DNA of 64,000 nucleotides from Saccharospirillum alexandrii (GTDB lineage: Bacteria; Pseudomonadota; Gammaproteobacteria; Pseudomonadales; Natronospirillaceae): the NCBI RefSeq assembly GCF_004000275.1, contig NZ_RCIP01000003.1:62001-126000 (forward strand). The letters run 5' to 3'. Under the pieces are notes generated by a model. That model made no database searches, was not told the DNA's origin, and saw only the letters and a program-made list of their open reading frames with translations. Positions 36,468 to 46,287 of this stretch are shown here, one piece after another; position 1 is the stretch's first letter; every line of letters begins with the position of its first letter. The translations under genes were made by a program, and so were the position numbers.

Positions 36468-38204
36468 ATGTCGAATGATCAGTATTACGATAGCAAACCC
36501 TGGGAAAGCCATTACCGGGCAGCCCGATCCGAGGCCGGTAACAGCACAGCCAGTCACCCCAAGCACAACAATCTACCCGCCCTGATCCAAACGGCCAGCC
36601 AGACCTACAGCGACCAGCCGGCGTTCACCACCTGCATGCCAAACGGCATGAACGGCCGGCTCACCTACGCCGAAGTTGATGAAATGTCCGATGCCTTTGC
36701 CGTCTATTTGCGCGAATGCGTCAAGCTTGAAGCTGGCACCCGGGTTGCGGTGCAAATGCCCAACTGCCTGACTCTGCCGGTGGTCGCCTTTGGCGTATTA
36801 AAAGCCGGTTGCATCCTGGTGAACGTCAACCCGCTCTACACCAAGCGGGAAATGGAGCACCAGTTCAACGACAGTGGTGCCCAGGCGCTGATCATCGTCG
36901 ATATGTTCGTCGATAAACTCGACGCCATCCTGGCGAAAACCGGCATCAAACAAGTGGTCATCACCTCTGTTGCCCAGTGGTTTCCCCCGGTCGTTAGGGG
37001 TGTGCTCAAAGCCGTACTGAAATACTGGAATCGGGCGATACCCCGCCATCAGGTCAAAGCCGACGACATCAACCAGGCCCTCAAGAAAGGCCGCGAAGCA
37101 AAAGCACAGGCAAGCCTCGACGTTCGCCAATACTGGGAGCACCTGACTCGCTCAGACACCGCACTGCTGCAGTACACGGGCGGAACCACCGGGGTCAGCA
37201 AAGGGGCCGAGCTGACGCACGGCAACCTGATCAGCAACCTTGAACAGGTCGATTCCGTGGTTCAGGGGTACATCGAACCCGGCAGGGAATGCATTCTGAC
37301 CGCCTTGCCGATGTACCACATCTTTGCGTTCACGGTGAATTTACTGGCTTTCTACCACAAGGGCGCACACAACGTTTTGGTACCCAGCCCCCGGCCCATC
37401 CAGAATTGCCAGCGCGCTTTCGATAACTACCCAATCTCGGCCATCTCGGGGGTCAACACTCTCTATAACGCCCTGCTGAACGAAGAATGGTTTACCGTCT
37501 ACCCGCCCAAAACCATGAAGGTAGCCATGGCAGGCGGTACCGCGCTGCACCAGGCGGTCGCCGAGCGTTGGCGTACCATAGTTGGGAGCCCCATCTCTGA
37601 AGGCTATGGCCTGACCGAAACCGCCCCGGTCATTTGTTTTAACCCGATCGGCCAGGAACGCCCCAACAGCATCGGCATCCCCGCACCCGACACTGACGTG
37701 CGCATCGTCGACGAACAGGGAGCCACCGTACCCGTCGGCGAGCCCGGTGAAATCATCGTTCGTGGCCCTCAAGTCATGAAAGGTTACTGGAACCGCCCCC
37801 AGGATACCGCCGATGCCGTCAGAGACGGCTGGTTCTATACCGGCGACATCGGCGTGATGACCGAAGACGGTCACTTCAGCATTGTTGATCGCAAGAAAGA
37901 CATGATTCTGGTCAGCGGCTTTAACGTCTACCCCAATGAGATCGAAGACTGCATCGCCCGCATTCCCCAGGTACAGGAGTCAGCCGTGATTGGTGTCGCC
38001 GACGACCAAACAGGTGAAGCGGTACAGGCGTTTGTGGTGTTGCGCGAAGAGGGCATTACCGAGCGCGACATCATCGCCCACTGCAAGCAGGAACTCGCGG
38101 CCTACAAAGTGCCCCGAAAAATCGTCTTCTGGGATGAGTTGCCCAAAACGCCGGTCGGCAAGGTGCTCAGAAAAGAAGTCCGCGCCGCCGCCTTACAACA
38201 ATAA
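36468..38204 (+). CDS. fadD: Long-chain fatty acid-CoA ligase FadD
   Basis: The 578-aa enzyme starts with ATG after GAGG. It is an ANL-family adenylating enzyme: phosphate-binding P-loop YTGGTTGVSKGAELTHGN near 230, GYGLTETAPVICFNP near 375, YTGDIGVMTEDG with the ribose-binding Asp near 455, and the catalytic-lysine segment PKTPVGKVLRKE near 560. It activates long-chain fatty acids with ATP and CoA at the inner membrane, coupling uptake to beta-oxidation. Length and motif order match bacterial FadD. A BASS-family transporter gene follows 25 bp later, so the two may be cotranscribed. Confidence 0.93.
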   Translation: MSNDQYYDSKPWESHYRAARSEAGNSTASHPKHNNLPALIQTASQTYSDQPAFTTCMPNGMNGRLTYAEVDEMSDAFAVYLRECVKLEAGTRVAVQMPNCLTLPVVAFGVLKAGCILVNVNPLYTKREMEHQFNDSGAQALIIVDMFVDKLDAILAKTGIKQVVITSVAQWFPPVVRGVLKAVLKYWNRAIPRHQVKADDINQALKKGREAKAQASLDVRQYWEHLTRSDTALLQYTGGTTGVSKGAELTHGNLISNLEQVDSVVQGYIEPGRECILTALPMYHIFAFTVNLLAFYHKGAHNVLVPSPRPIQNCQRAFDNYPISAISGVNTLYNALLNEEWFTVYPPKTMKVAMAGGTALHQAVAERWRTIVGSPISEGYGLTETAPVICFNPIGQERPNSIGIPAPDTDVRIVDEQGATVPVGEPGEIIVRGPQVMKGYWNRPQDTADAVRDGWFYTGDIGVMTEDGHFSIVDRKKDMILVSGFNVYPNEIEDCIARIPQVQESAVIGVADDQTGEAVQAFVVLREEGITERDIIAHCKQELAAYKVPRKIVFWDELPKTPVGKVLRKEVRAAALQQ

Positions 38205-38229
38205 CCGCTACTCAGTCGGAGCACAGAAC

Positions 38230-39126
38230 ATGCTTAGTCCATTGGAAGAAAGTTTACTGTCGGTGATGATGGTGATCATCATGTTTGGCATGGGGTCATC
38301 ACTCACCTTTAAAGATTTCCGACTGGCCTTGCGTCACCCGCAAGCGGTGGGCGTGGGTTTTGCCTCTCAGTACTTGCTGATGCCGCTGATCGCCTTTGTG
38401 TTGTCACGGGTACTGAATTTAACGGTTGAACAAACGGTGGGCCTGGTGCTCATCGGTTGCATGCCGGGCGGTACCACCTCCAACATTTTTGCGTATTTTT
38501 CAAAGAGCTTGCTCAGCCTGAGCATTATGATGACCATTTGCTCCACCCTGGCCGGCTTTGTGATGGTGCCCCTGTTAATGGAGTTTTATACTCAGGGCAT
38601 TGACGATGCGTTTCGCATACCGCCAGACCAGATCGCGCGCTTATTGTTTGTGTTGCTGATTCCCACCCTGATCGGCATGTGGCTGCGCCGTAAAAATTCC
38701 AACATCGGCGCGGTTATCGAACTGATGGGCGGTATTCTCGGGGCCATCGTCATCATCTTTCTCGTGATCACCTGGGTACCCAGAAACTGGCGCTTGCTGG
38801 TCGAGACCAACTGGGAAGTGTACGCCGCGGTGATTTTGATCGGGCTCATTGGCTTCACCTTCGGCTATTTATTCTCCCGCGTGCTCAGACTGAACCCGCA
38901 AAAAGCCAGAACGGTATCGCTGGAAACCGGTATCCAGAATGGTCCGCTGGCGGCGCTGATCGTCATCATGACGTTCGCCGATGAAACCCAGCAGCTCATC
39001 CTGCTGATACCGGTCATGTACTCCCTGTTTATCGTGATCAACTCCACCATCGCTACTGTCTTCTACCGTCGCTGGACCCGGCGTGAAGAACTGGCACGAG
39101 ACCAGGCCAAAGTCGAACCGGCCTGA
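38230..39126 (+). CDS. Bile acid:sodium symporter family transporter (BASS/SBF)
   Basis: ATG at 38230 follows GGAG; the longer frame inside fadD is not used. The 298-aa protein has about ten membrane segments. It carries the SBF motifs: GMGSSLTFKDFRLALRHP near 20, GCMPGGTTSNIFAYFSKS in the fourth span, and ETGIQNGPLAALIVIMTF near 237, where the Asn-Gly-Pro part helps bind sodium. Family members move bile acids, pantoate, pyruvate or other organic acids with sodium. The substrate here is not readable. Proximity to fadD hints at an organic acid, but this is only context. Confidence 0.9.
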   Translation: MLSPLEESLLSVMMVIIMFGMGSSLTFKDFRLALRHPQAVGVGFASQYLLMPLIAFVLSRVLNLTVEQTVGLVLIGCMPGGTTSNIFAYFSKSLLSLSIMMTICSTLAGFVMVPLLMEFYTQGIDDAFRIPPDQIARLLFVLLIPTLIGMWLRRKNSNIGAVIELMGGILGAIVIIFLVITWVPRNWRLLVETNWEVYAAVILIGLIGFTFGYLFSRVLRLNPQKARTVSLETGIQNGPLAALIVIMTFADETQQLILLIPVMYSLFIVINSTIATVFYRRWTRREELARDQAKVEPA

Positions 39127-39142
39127 AGTCCCCCTTTCTGCC

Positions 39143-39171
39143 ACACCTTGCGGCTAACCGTCGCAAGGTGT
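39143..39171 (+). terminator. Hairpin after the BASS transporter gene
   Basis: ACACCTTGCG (39143-39152) pairs perfectly with CGCAAGGTGT (39162-39171) around nine bases. It starts 17 bp after the stop. The trailing T-run is short (TTGCTCTG), so strength is uncertain. Confidence 0.55.
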
Positions 39172-39389
39172 TGCTCTGAATACATCGCTTGTTTTCTAGC
39201 GCCCGGTTGAGCCATGCGGTTGGCTGCAAACATCTGACTGCGGCTTATTGATCCAACAAATACGGTGCTTGAACACCACAAGACAGCCGATCACAAATCA
39301 TCCAGCTGTAAATTTTTAGATCCGAAAAAGTTGACTGCGATTGGCTCACACTTAGACTTCCAGGCGCCACTCAACAACAAGGATTTCTC

Positions 39390-40445
39390 ATGCAGGCGCC
39401 CGGTGCAATTCGGCACGACTGGACAACCGCCGAGGTGGGTGAGCTTTTCGCACTGCCGTTCAATGATTTGCTGTTTCAGGCTCAGAGCGTACACCGCCAG
39501 TATTTCGACCCCAATCGCGTACAAGTCAGTACCTTATTGTCGATAAAGACGGGCGCCTGCCCGGAAGATTGCAAATACTGCCCGCAAAGCGCGCGCTACA
39601 ATACCGGGTTAAAAAAAGAGCGGCTGATGGACGTAGAAACCGTGCTGCAACGGGCGAGGGAAGCCAAACACAATGGCGCTACTCGCTTTTGCATGGGCGC
39701 AGCCTGGCGCAACCCTCACGACAGAGACATGCCCGCCGTTATCGGAATGATCAGCGGGGTTAAAGCACTGGGCCTGGAAACCTGCATGACGCTGGGCATG
39801 CTCAGCCCCCAGCAAGCCGCTAGGCTGAAAGACGCCGGGCTCGATTACTACAACCACAACCTCGATACCTCGCCAGACTACTACGCCGATATCATCAGCA
39901 CCCGCACCTACCAGAACCGGTTGGATACGCTGGAACAAGTGCGCCAGGCGGGCATGAAGGTATGTTCAGGCGGCATTGTCGGTATGGGTGAAAGTGCCAA
40001 CGACAGAGCCGGTTTGCTGGTGCAACTGGCCAACCTGAAGCCGCACCCTGAAAGCGTACCCATCAACAAACTGGTCAGGGTAGCGGGAACACCCCTGGAA
40101 CAGGTCGAAGACCTTGATGAATTTGAGTTCATCCGCACCATTGCGGTAGCTCGCATCATGATGCCCGGCAGCCACGTGCGGCTCTCCGCCGGCCGTGAAG
40201 CCATGAACGAACAGATGCAGGCGCTGTGCTTTTTGGCCGGTGCCAATTCGATATTTTACGGCTGCAAGCTACTGACAACCGCCAACCCCGAAGAAGATGC
40301 CGACACCCGCCTGTTCAGTAAACTCGGCATCAACACCGAACACAGCCACCGCGACAGCCATAAAGAGCCGGAGGCCGACGCAATGAATGCATTGAATCGC
40401 CAGCCAACCAATGCGTTGTTTTATGATGCCAGCTCCAAATCCTAG
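39390..40445 (+). CDS. bioB: Biotin synthase BioB
   Basis: The 351-aa radical SAM enzyme inserts sulfur into dethiobiotin, the last step of biotin synthesis. The CxxxCxxC cluster is in [16 protein letters not shown] (about 53-68). [42 protein letters not shown] and the [2Fe-2S]-cluster arginine region [19 protein letters not shown] all match. It stands alone here, without bioF, bioA or bioD and without a visible BirA palindrome. Those genes must be elsewhere if biotin is made. Length is normal. Confidence 0.96.
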   Translation: MQAPGAIRHDWTTAEVGELFALPFNDLLFQAQSVHRQYFDPNRVQVSTLLSIKTGACPEDCKYCPQSARYNTGLKKERLMDVETVLQRAREAKHNGATRFCMGAAWRNPHDRDMPAVIGMISGVKALGLETCMTLGMLSPQQAARLKDAGLDYYNHNLDTSPDYYADIISTRTYQNRLDTLEQVRQAGMKVCSGGIVGMGESANDRAGLLVQLANLKPHPESVPINKLVRVAGTPLEQVEDLDEFEFIRTIAVARIMMPGSHVRLSAGREAMNEQMQALCFLAGANSIFYGCKLLTTANPEEDADTRLFSKLGINTEHSHRDSHKEPEADAMNALNRQPTNALFYDASSKS

Positions 40446-40709
40446 TTAGCCCCCAGAGTGCGTCGTTTGCCTTTTGCAAAACCAAGGGGCAAACCACACC
40501 GTCACGACTGCACAGACGATGCCACCTGCCTCACCATCCCGCGGTAAAAGCCACGGGCACCGCTACCTTGCATCATTGCCAAAGTATGTCACTGAATTGC
40601 TCTGCGACAATGACCGGGTAAATACAAGCTCAATGCCGTATTTTGATATACTCCCACCCCAATTTCCTCATGCCCGTTTACGACAAGGGCCTCAACAAGG
40701 ACACACTCC

Positions 40710-41576
40710 ATGAACCGGATAACAAAAACCCTCTGCGTCAGCATCGCATCGCTTCTGACGCCAGCCGTTCTGGCCGACACCTTTGTGTTCACCGCCATCC
40801 CAGATCAGGACGAACGCCAGTTAACCGAACGGTTTGGCAAGATCGCGGACTATCTGGAACAGCAGTTGGAGGTCGACGTTCAATACATTCCGGTTAAAAG
40901 CTATTCTGCTGCGGTCAGCGCGTTTCGCAGTGACCAGGTGCAAATGGCCTGGTTTGGCGGCTTAACCGGCGTTCAGGCGCGTCAGTTGGTGCCGGGCAGT
41001 CAGGCCATTGCCCAGGGTGTGGAAGACACCGCCTTCATCTCCTATTTTATTGCCCATGAAAGCACCGGCCTCGCCCCGGCCGATTCGCTGACCGATACCT
41101 TGCGTGGTAAAAGCTTCACCTTTGGTTCCAAGGGTTCTACCTCGGGCCGGCTAATGCCGGAGTTTTATCTGCGAGAACAGTTCGGCGAAGCGCCGGAAAC
41201 CCTGTTCAACCGGGTCGGTTTTTCCGGCGACCATTCGCGTACCATCGCCCTGGTCGAATCGGGCGCTTATGACGTGGGCGCCGTAAACTACGCTGTTTGG
41301 GACGCCGGAGTCGAGGCAGGTGATATCGATACCGACGCCGTGCAGGTCATTTGGGAAACCCCGGCCTATCCGGATTACCAGTGGACGATCCGCGGTGATG
41401 CTGACGCCCGTTTTGGCGACGGCTTTACCCAGCGCGTTCAACAGGCCCTGCTCGACATGACCGACCCGGATCTGCTCGCCGCCTTCCCGCGCAGCGGTTT
41501 CATCCCGGCAACGAACGCGGACTACGCGCCGATTGAAGCCACCGCCGTCACCATCGGCATCATGGACGCGCAGTGA
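40710..41576 (+). CDS. PhnD-like substrate-binding protein of the putative selenate type
   Basis: The 288-aa precursor begins at ATG after AAGGA and has a signal peptide ending ALA-like before DTFVFTAIPDQDERQLTERF. It shows YIPVKSYSAAVSAFRSDQVQ, AWFGGLTGVQARQLVPGSQA, FGSKGSTSGRLMPEFYLR and GFSGDHSRTIALVESGAYDV. These closely match the PhnD relatives that NCBI names putative selenate ABC transporter binding proteins, found in selenium-using species; transport of selenate itself has not been shown for this protein. It is the first gene of a three-gene operon with ATPase and fused permease, and the next gene overlaps its stop by four bases. Confidence 0.85.
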   Translation: MNRITKTLCVSIASLLTPAVLADTFVFTAIPDQDERQLTERFGKIADYLEQQLEVDVQYIPVKSYSAAVSAFRSDQVQMAWFGGLTGVQARQLVPGSQAIAQGVEDTAFISYFIAHESTGLAPADSLTDTLRGKSFTFGSKGSTSGRLMPEFYLREQFGEAPETLFNRVGFSGDHSRTIALVESGAYDVGAVNYAVWDAGVEAGDIDTDAVQVIWETPAYPDYQWTIRGDADARFGDGFTQRVQQALLDMTDPDLLAAFPRSGFIPATNADYAPIEATAVTIGIMDAQ

Positions 41577-42238
41577 CCGGGTTTCGACTCCAACAGGCCG
41601 CGCTAACCGTAGGCGGCCAAACTGTTTTGCACGATCTGGATATCACCATCCGGCCAGGTGAGCGGGTGGCGCTACTGGGAGAATCCGGCGCGGGCAAAAC
41701 GACTCTGTTGCGAGCGCTGCGCGAGCAGCAACCAAACCGTATCGCCTGGTGCCCGCAGCAGCCCGGGCTAGTGCCGGTGCTGCCTGTCTTTCACAATCTC
41801 TATATGGGCCGACTCGATCAATACGCCACTGCCTATAACCTGTTGAACCTGATTCGCCCCACCCCGGCCCGCCGCCGCGAGGTCACAGAGCTGGCCGACC
41901 GGTTGGGCCTGGGTGACCAGTTGTGGAAACCTGTAGAACAACTCTCTGGCGGTCAGCAAAGCCGGGTCAATCTCGGCCGGGCGCTGTATCAGCAACGCCC
42001 CCTCTTCATCGGCGACGAGCCGGTATCGGCCATCGACGAACGCCAGGGTGCCGACCTGCTCACCCTGATATGCGAACAACACGAGACCGTTGTGCTCGCC
42101 CTGCATAACATCGACCAGGCCCTGGCACACTGCAACCGCATCATTGGCATTCGGGCCGGGCGGGTGGCATTCGATAGCCCGAGCGACCAACTGACCAGCG
42201 CCGACATCAAACCGCTTTATCCATCAGACGCATCATGA
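41573..42238 (+). CDS. ABC transporter ATP-binding protein of the PhnC-like importer 2
   Basis: GTG at 41573 overlaps the stop of the binding protein gene (GTGA). The 221-aa ATPase has Walker A GESGAGKTT near 36, a Q-loop CPQQPGLVPVLPVFHNLYMG, signature LSGGQQSRVNLGRAL and Walker B FIGDEPVSAIDE. It is shorter than PhnC (about 260) and lacks the extra insert. The stop overlaps the permease start, so all three genes are translationally coupled. Confidence 0.9.
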   Translation: MTGFRLQQAALTVGGQTVLHDLDITIRPGERVALLGESGAGKTTLLRALREQQPNRIAWCPQQPGLVPVLPVFHNLYMGRLDQYATAYNLLNLIRPTPARRREVTELADRLGLGDQLWKPVEQLSGGQQSRVNLGRALYQQRPLFIGDEPVSAIDERQGADLLTLICEQHETVVLALHNIDQALAHCNRIIGIRAGRVAFDSPSDQLTSADIKPLYPSDAS

Positions 42239-43716
42239 CCACGCGCCTTCAGCTTCGCGATACTGGCGCCATGCGCCGCACCACCGGCCTGTTCATTCTA
42301 CTGGCGCTGCTGTGCCTGCCCTGGGCCGATATTGCTGTGCATACATTGGACCCCGGCCGTGAACTGGGGCGCCTGGCCCAAGGCCTGCTGTGGCCACAAT
42401 GGCCTACCACCCGCACCCTGGCCGAGGCCATAGCCAGCACCCTGGCCTTCGCTTTCCAGGGCGTGGCTTTGGGTGCCATCGCAGGCTTTGGCCTGGCATT
42501 GCTGTACCGGCGCCGCGCTGTTCGCTGGCTTGCCGCCTCGCTGCGTGCGGTGCATGAATTGTTCTGGGCGCTGCTGTTTATTCAGTTGTTTGGGCTGAGT
42601 ACTCTGGCCGGTGTACTGGCCATTGCTGTCCCCTATGCTGGAATATTCGCCAAGGTCTACGGCGAACTGTTCGAGGAGACCGACCCGGCGCCGCGCCAGG
42701 CATTACCGGCCAACGCCAGCCGACTGTCGAGCCTGATGTTCACTACCCTCCCCCAAGCCTGGCCAAACCTCGCCGCCTACACCCGCTACCGTTTGGAGTG
42801 CGGCATTCGCAGCTCCGCCGTGCTCGGTTTTATTGGTTTGCCAACGCTGGGCTACCATCTGGAAAGTCTGTTGCGCCAGGGCTTCTACGCTGAGGCAGCA
42901 CCGTTTTTCTATGCCCTGCTGATTCTGATTGCCACCCAACATCGCTGGTGCCGGGGCTGGATGATTCCGGCAATGCTGCTGGCTGCGCTGTGGTGGCTGC
43001 CGCCGGTCGCCCCGGTAAACGGCGCCCTGATCTGGCAATTTCTGACGCACGACATTGTGCCCGCCCCGTTGCGTAGCGGCATGGATGCACTGCCCTGGTT
43101 TATGGATCTGTGGCAAGGCCAGCTTTGGCCGGGGCTTATTAACACCCTGGTATTAGCCATGCTGTCCCTGGTGGTAATGGGGTTACTCGGCGTGATGCTG
43201 TTCCCAACCGTTTCACGATTATTCGGCAACCGCTGGACGCGAGGCCTAAGCCACGGCGTGCTGGTGATTCTGCGTTCCCTGCCAGAATACCTGCTGGCAT
43301 TTATTGCGCTCATCTTGCTCGGCCCTAGCATGCTGCCCGCGATTATCGCGCTTGGCCTGCACAACGGCGCCATCATCGCCCACCTGATCGGCCAGTACAG
43401 CAACACCCTGGTGCTGCGCGACGATGCCGCCCGGGGCCTAAACCGTTATTTCTTCGAGGTGCTACCGCGCCAGTTCCGGCTGTTCCTGGCATTTTCACTC
43501 TACCGCTTCGAAACCGTCATCCGCGAGACAGCAATTCTCGGCATGCTCGGTATCCCCACGCTCGGCTTCTTCATCGATTCCGCCTTCGCCGAATTCCGAT
43601 TCGACCGGGCGGTAATGCTACTCGTCGCCAGCGCTGTGCTGAACATCGCAGTGGATGGGTGTGCACGGATAATAAGGCGACGGCTGCACTTGCAGCAGCA
43701 GGTTCAGGTGTGTTGA
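42235..43716 (+). CDS. Fused double permease of the PhnE-like importer 2
   Basis: The 493-aa inner-membrane protein contains two complete PhnE-like permease units in one chain. Unit 1 (about 20-240) has YGELFEETDPAPRQALPANA and ECGIRSSAVLGFIGLPTLGY. Unit 2 (about 285-490) has DDAARGLNRYFFEVLPRQFR and ETVIRETAILGMLGIPTLGF. This contrasts with the phosphonate system at 8 kb, where the permeases are separate genes. The ATG overlaps the ATPase stop. The fusion shows the pore is a fixed heterodimer. Confidence 0.88.
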   Translation: MTTRLQLRDTGAMRRTTGLFILLALLCLPWADIAVHTLDPGRELGRLAQGLLWPQWPTTRTLAEAIASTLAFAFQGVALGAIAGFGLALLYRRRAVRWLAASLRAVHELFWALLFIQLFGLSTLAGVLAIAVPYAGIFAKVYGELFEETDPAPRQALPANASRLSSLMFTTLPQAWPNLAAYTRYRLECGIRSSAVLGFIGLPTLGYHLESLLRQGFYAEAAPFFYALLILIATQHRWCRGWMIPAMLLAALWWLPPVAPVNGALIWQFLTHDIVPAPLRSGMDALPWFMDLWQGQLWPGLINTLVLAMLSLVVMGLLGVMLFPTVSRLFGNRWTRGLSHGVLVILRSLPEYLLAFIALILLGPSMLPAIIALGLHNGAIIAHLIGQYSNTLVLRDDAARGLNRYFFEVLPRQFRLFLAFSLYRFETVIRETAILGMLGIPTLGFFIDSAFAEFRFDRAVMLLVASAVLNIAVDGCARIIRRRLHLQQQVQVC

Positions 43717-44053
43717 ATCAACTCTACATGCGACATAACTAGCCCCCCGAAGGTGACGACGTTGATTACGCAACGTCTCTAGAGATATCTACAGGGTCGA
43801 GAAACCGGAATTATGAATGTCGGGTACATCCCATGGATCTAGATTAGGGCCAGATACTCGTGCCTACTTTGGTTATTACCTGTCCAGGATCTCCGAGGGC
43901 CATCCAACATGGTTTCAACCGCGCCGAAGAACATTGGGTGATACCACGCGCCATCCGACCTCCAGGCAAGACCCGGCCATGAGTGCCGGGCCCTTACCGT
44001 GTAATGCATTCAGTGTATCCCGGTTAGCGCGCTTTTGCTGATCGGGCCGGCCC
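43717..44053. other. Intergenic region after the fused permease gene
   Basis: This 337-bp gap holds no supported gene. A forward frame of 74 codons (43817-44041) has no domain and poor codon use. A short stem, CCCGGC (43972-43977) with GCCGGG (43985-43990), lies 64 bp past the TonB receptor stop and might end its minus-strand transcript, but lacks a T-run. Confidence 0.4.
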
Positions 44054-46168
44054 TTAAAAGGCGTACGACACCGCGGCGGTAATGGTCCGCTCGGCGCCGA
44101 AATAACAGAAATCCAGACTGTTGTAACAAGACGCTACGTAAGACTCGTCGAGCAAATTGTTCACCGTTACCCGGCTGGTGAGGCCGTTGGCACCCAGCGC
44201 GCCGAAATCGTAACCCACCGTCAGGTCCAGCAGGGTGTAGTCCGGAACCTTTTTGGTATTGGCATCGTCAGCGTAGATATCAGCCGCATGGCGCACACCC
44301 AGACCCACTTCGCCGCCCTCCAGCAACCCACGGCCAAAGCGGTAATCCGCCCAGACATTCAGTTGATGCCTGGGCACCTGGCTGGCGGTCTTGCCCTCGC
44401 GATAGGGTTCCGACTGCTCGAAGGTCACATCGGTATAAGCATAGCTGGCCTGAACCTTCAGTTGGTCGGTCAGCTGGCTACGGGCTTCCAACTCAACCCC
44501 CTGGGAGCGCATTTCACCGATGCTCCGGTAGAAACTCTCCTGGGGTAGCTTGGTCGCCAGGTCTTCCTGGTGAATGCGAAACAGGGACAGCGAGTACTGA
44601 TCCTGAGAGCCTGTCGGCTGAACTTTCACCCCGGCTTCGATCTGCCTGCCCTGGCTCGGCGCCAGCAAATCGCCGCCTTCATCCGTATAGGCACTGGGCG
44701 AGAATGAGGTGGAATAAGAGGCATAGGGCGCGACCCCGCTTTCAAACGCATACACCAGGCCCGCCCGTCCACTGAACTGGGTATCATCCAGTTGTGCGAC
44801 AACGTCGGTGTCTTTGTTGGTATTGTTGATCGCCACCCAGTCGTGGCGGCCGCCCACGGTCAGGTGCCAGCCGCCCAGGGCGAGCTGATCCTGCAGGTAC
44901 AGCCCGGTCTGGCGCAGCTCGCGCTCATTGCGCACTGCCGGGTACATGGCACTGGGTTCGGCTCCATAGTCGGGGTCAAAGGCGTCGATGTTGGGAAAGA
45001 CCCCCGAGGACCAGACCACCTCGTTGTCGCGCTGCTGGTAATCCACACCAACCAGGACTCTGTGCTCCACCGGCCCGGTCCTCAGATCCGCCTGCACCTG
45101 GTTGTCCAGGGTGACGGCCTGCAACTGCTCGTCACCCCCGGAGTAATAGCGGGTCAGTTCGGTATCGTTGGCCCAGCCATAAGCATAGACTTGCGCCAGC
45201 GACACCTCGGCCGACAAGTAGCGCGCTTTCTGACGGACCGTCCAGTTGTCTGTGAAGCTGTGCTCCAGGTCATACCCCAGCAAGGTGGTGTCCCGCTCGA
45301 ACCGGTCGTAGCCAGGCTCCCCCTCAAAGAAGGTATTATCGATGGTCTGACCATTGCGCGGCTCAACGGTACCTTCATAGGGCAGGCCGCTGTGGTAGCC
45401 ACCTTCCGGTTCATGTTGCAGATAGGCCAGCACGGTCAGGCTGGTATCGTCGGTCAGGTAGCCGGTGATCGACGGCGCGATCGCATAGCGCTCTTCTTTC
45501 ACAAAATCCTGCTGGCCATCGGCACCGGAAGCCAGCCCGGTCAGCCGATAGGCAAAGGCATGGTCGTCATCCACCGGGCCAGTCAGATCGAAGGCCAGGC
45601 TGCCTTGCTGATGGCTGCCAGTGGTCAGCCGCACTTCGCCACTGCGTTCAAATTCCGGTTGCTTGCTGCTGAGCGCAACCAGGCCACCCGGCGATCCCTG
45701 GCCGTACAGCACCGAAGCCGGCCCCTTGACCAGTTCAACCCGGTCGAGAAACCACGGATCGATAACGAACGAGCTGTAGGAACCACCGTCGTTCATCACC
45801 CGCAGTCCGTCCAGGTAGGTATTGTTGATACTGCCATCCGAGAAGCCACGCAGAATCAGGTAATCGTACCGGTTGGAGGCACCCACCTGGTTGGTGCCGA
45901 CGCCCGGGCTGTAACGGGCGGCCTGCTGGACGGACCTGGCACCCTGCGATTCCCAATCATCCGGGCTGATAACTGACACGGTTTGGGGGGTTTCCAGAAA
46001 AGGGGTTTCGGTTTTGGTCGCGCCTTCGGAAGCGGTGACCGAGACAGCATCCAGCTGGAGGCTGTGGGGCTGGTCGTCGGCTGCCACCTGTTCAGCCATG
46101 GCAGAGGAGCCTGCCAATCCGGCAATAGCCAGCGTGACAGACCGGGACAACAAGGAAGGTTGGAACAT
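44054..46168 (-). CDS. TonB-dependent siderophore receptor
   Basis: ATG at 46168 starts a signal peptide (MFQPSLLSRSVTLAIAGLAG) after GAGG; the 238 codons upstream in this frame run through the AraC gene and are not real. The 704-aa outer-membrane receptor has a plug domain (about 45-180), with TVSVISPDDWESQGARSVQQ, YDYLILRGFSDGS and YGQGSPGGLVALSSKQPE. The 22-strand barrel ends in the C-terminal Phe (VSYAF). It is of the ferrichrome/catecholate TIGR01783 type. A Fur-like box lies just upstream, and the AraC regulator gene is the next gene on the same strand. The ligand siderophore cannot be named. Confidence 0.93.
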   Translation of the reverse strand: MFQPSLLSRSVTLAIAGLAGSSAMAEQVAADDQPHSLQLDAVSVTASEGATKTETPFLETPQTVSVISPDDWESQGARSVQQAARYSPGVGTNQVGASNRYDYLILRGFSDGSINNTYLDGLRVMNDGGSYSSFVIDPWFLDRVELVKGPASVLYGQGSPGGLVALSSKQPEFERSGEVRLTTGSHQQGSLAFDLTGPVDDDHAFAYRLTGLASGADGQQDFVKEERYAIAPSITGYLTDDTSLTVLAYLQHEPEGGYHSGLPYEGTVEPRNGQTIDNTFFEGEPGYDRFERDTTLLGYDLEHSFTDNWTVRQKARYLSAEVSLAQVYAYGWANDTELTRYYSGGDEQLQAVTLDNQVQADLRTGPVEHRVLVGVDYQQRDNEVVWSSGVFPNIDAFDPDYGAEPSAMYPAVRNERELRQTGLYLQDQLALGGWHLTVGGRHDWVAINNTNKDTDVVAQLDDTQFSGRAGLVYAFESGVAPYASYSTSFSPSAYTDEGGDLLAPSQGRQIEAGVKVQPTGSQDQYSLSLFRIHQEDLATKLPQESFYRSIGEMRSQGVELEARSQLTDQLKVQASYAYTDVTFEQSEPYREGKTASQVPRHQLNVWADYRFGRGLLEGGEVGLGVRHAADIYADDANTKKVPDYTLLDLTVGYDFGALGANGLTSRVTVNNLLDESYVASCYNSLDFCYFGAERTITAAVSYAF

Positions 46169-46200
46169 GGGGTTGGACCTCAAGTGACATCTCATAAAAT

Positions 46201-46219
46201 AGTAATGAGAATTATTACT
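46201..46219. promoter_or_regulatory. Fur-like box upstream of the TonB receptor
   Basis: AGTAATGAGAATTATTACT is a near-perfect 19-bp palindrome matching the Fur box GATAATGATAATCATTATC in layout. It is 33-51 bp upstream of the receptor start. Confidence 0.75.
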
Positions 46220-46287
46220 TTTTGAGGCCCGTTGCGCGTATGCGTCCTGACAGGCTGCGTATGCGCAACGACAAATCCGGCGGTTAC

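Noticed and set aside
36201-36566. Minus-strand frame of 121 codons upstream of fadD, with NYSRIIDPDRYFAKAS
   Set aside because: It overlaps the fadD start and has no ribosome site. The protein-like tail might be a remnant but I could not tie it to a family.
43817-44041. Forward frame of 74 codons after the fused permease
   Set aside because: No domain, unusual codon use, no ribosome site.
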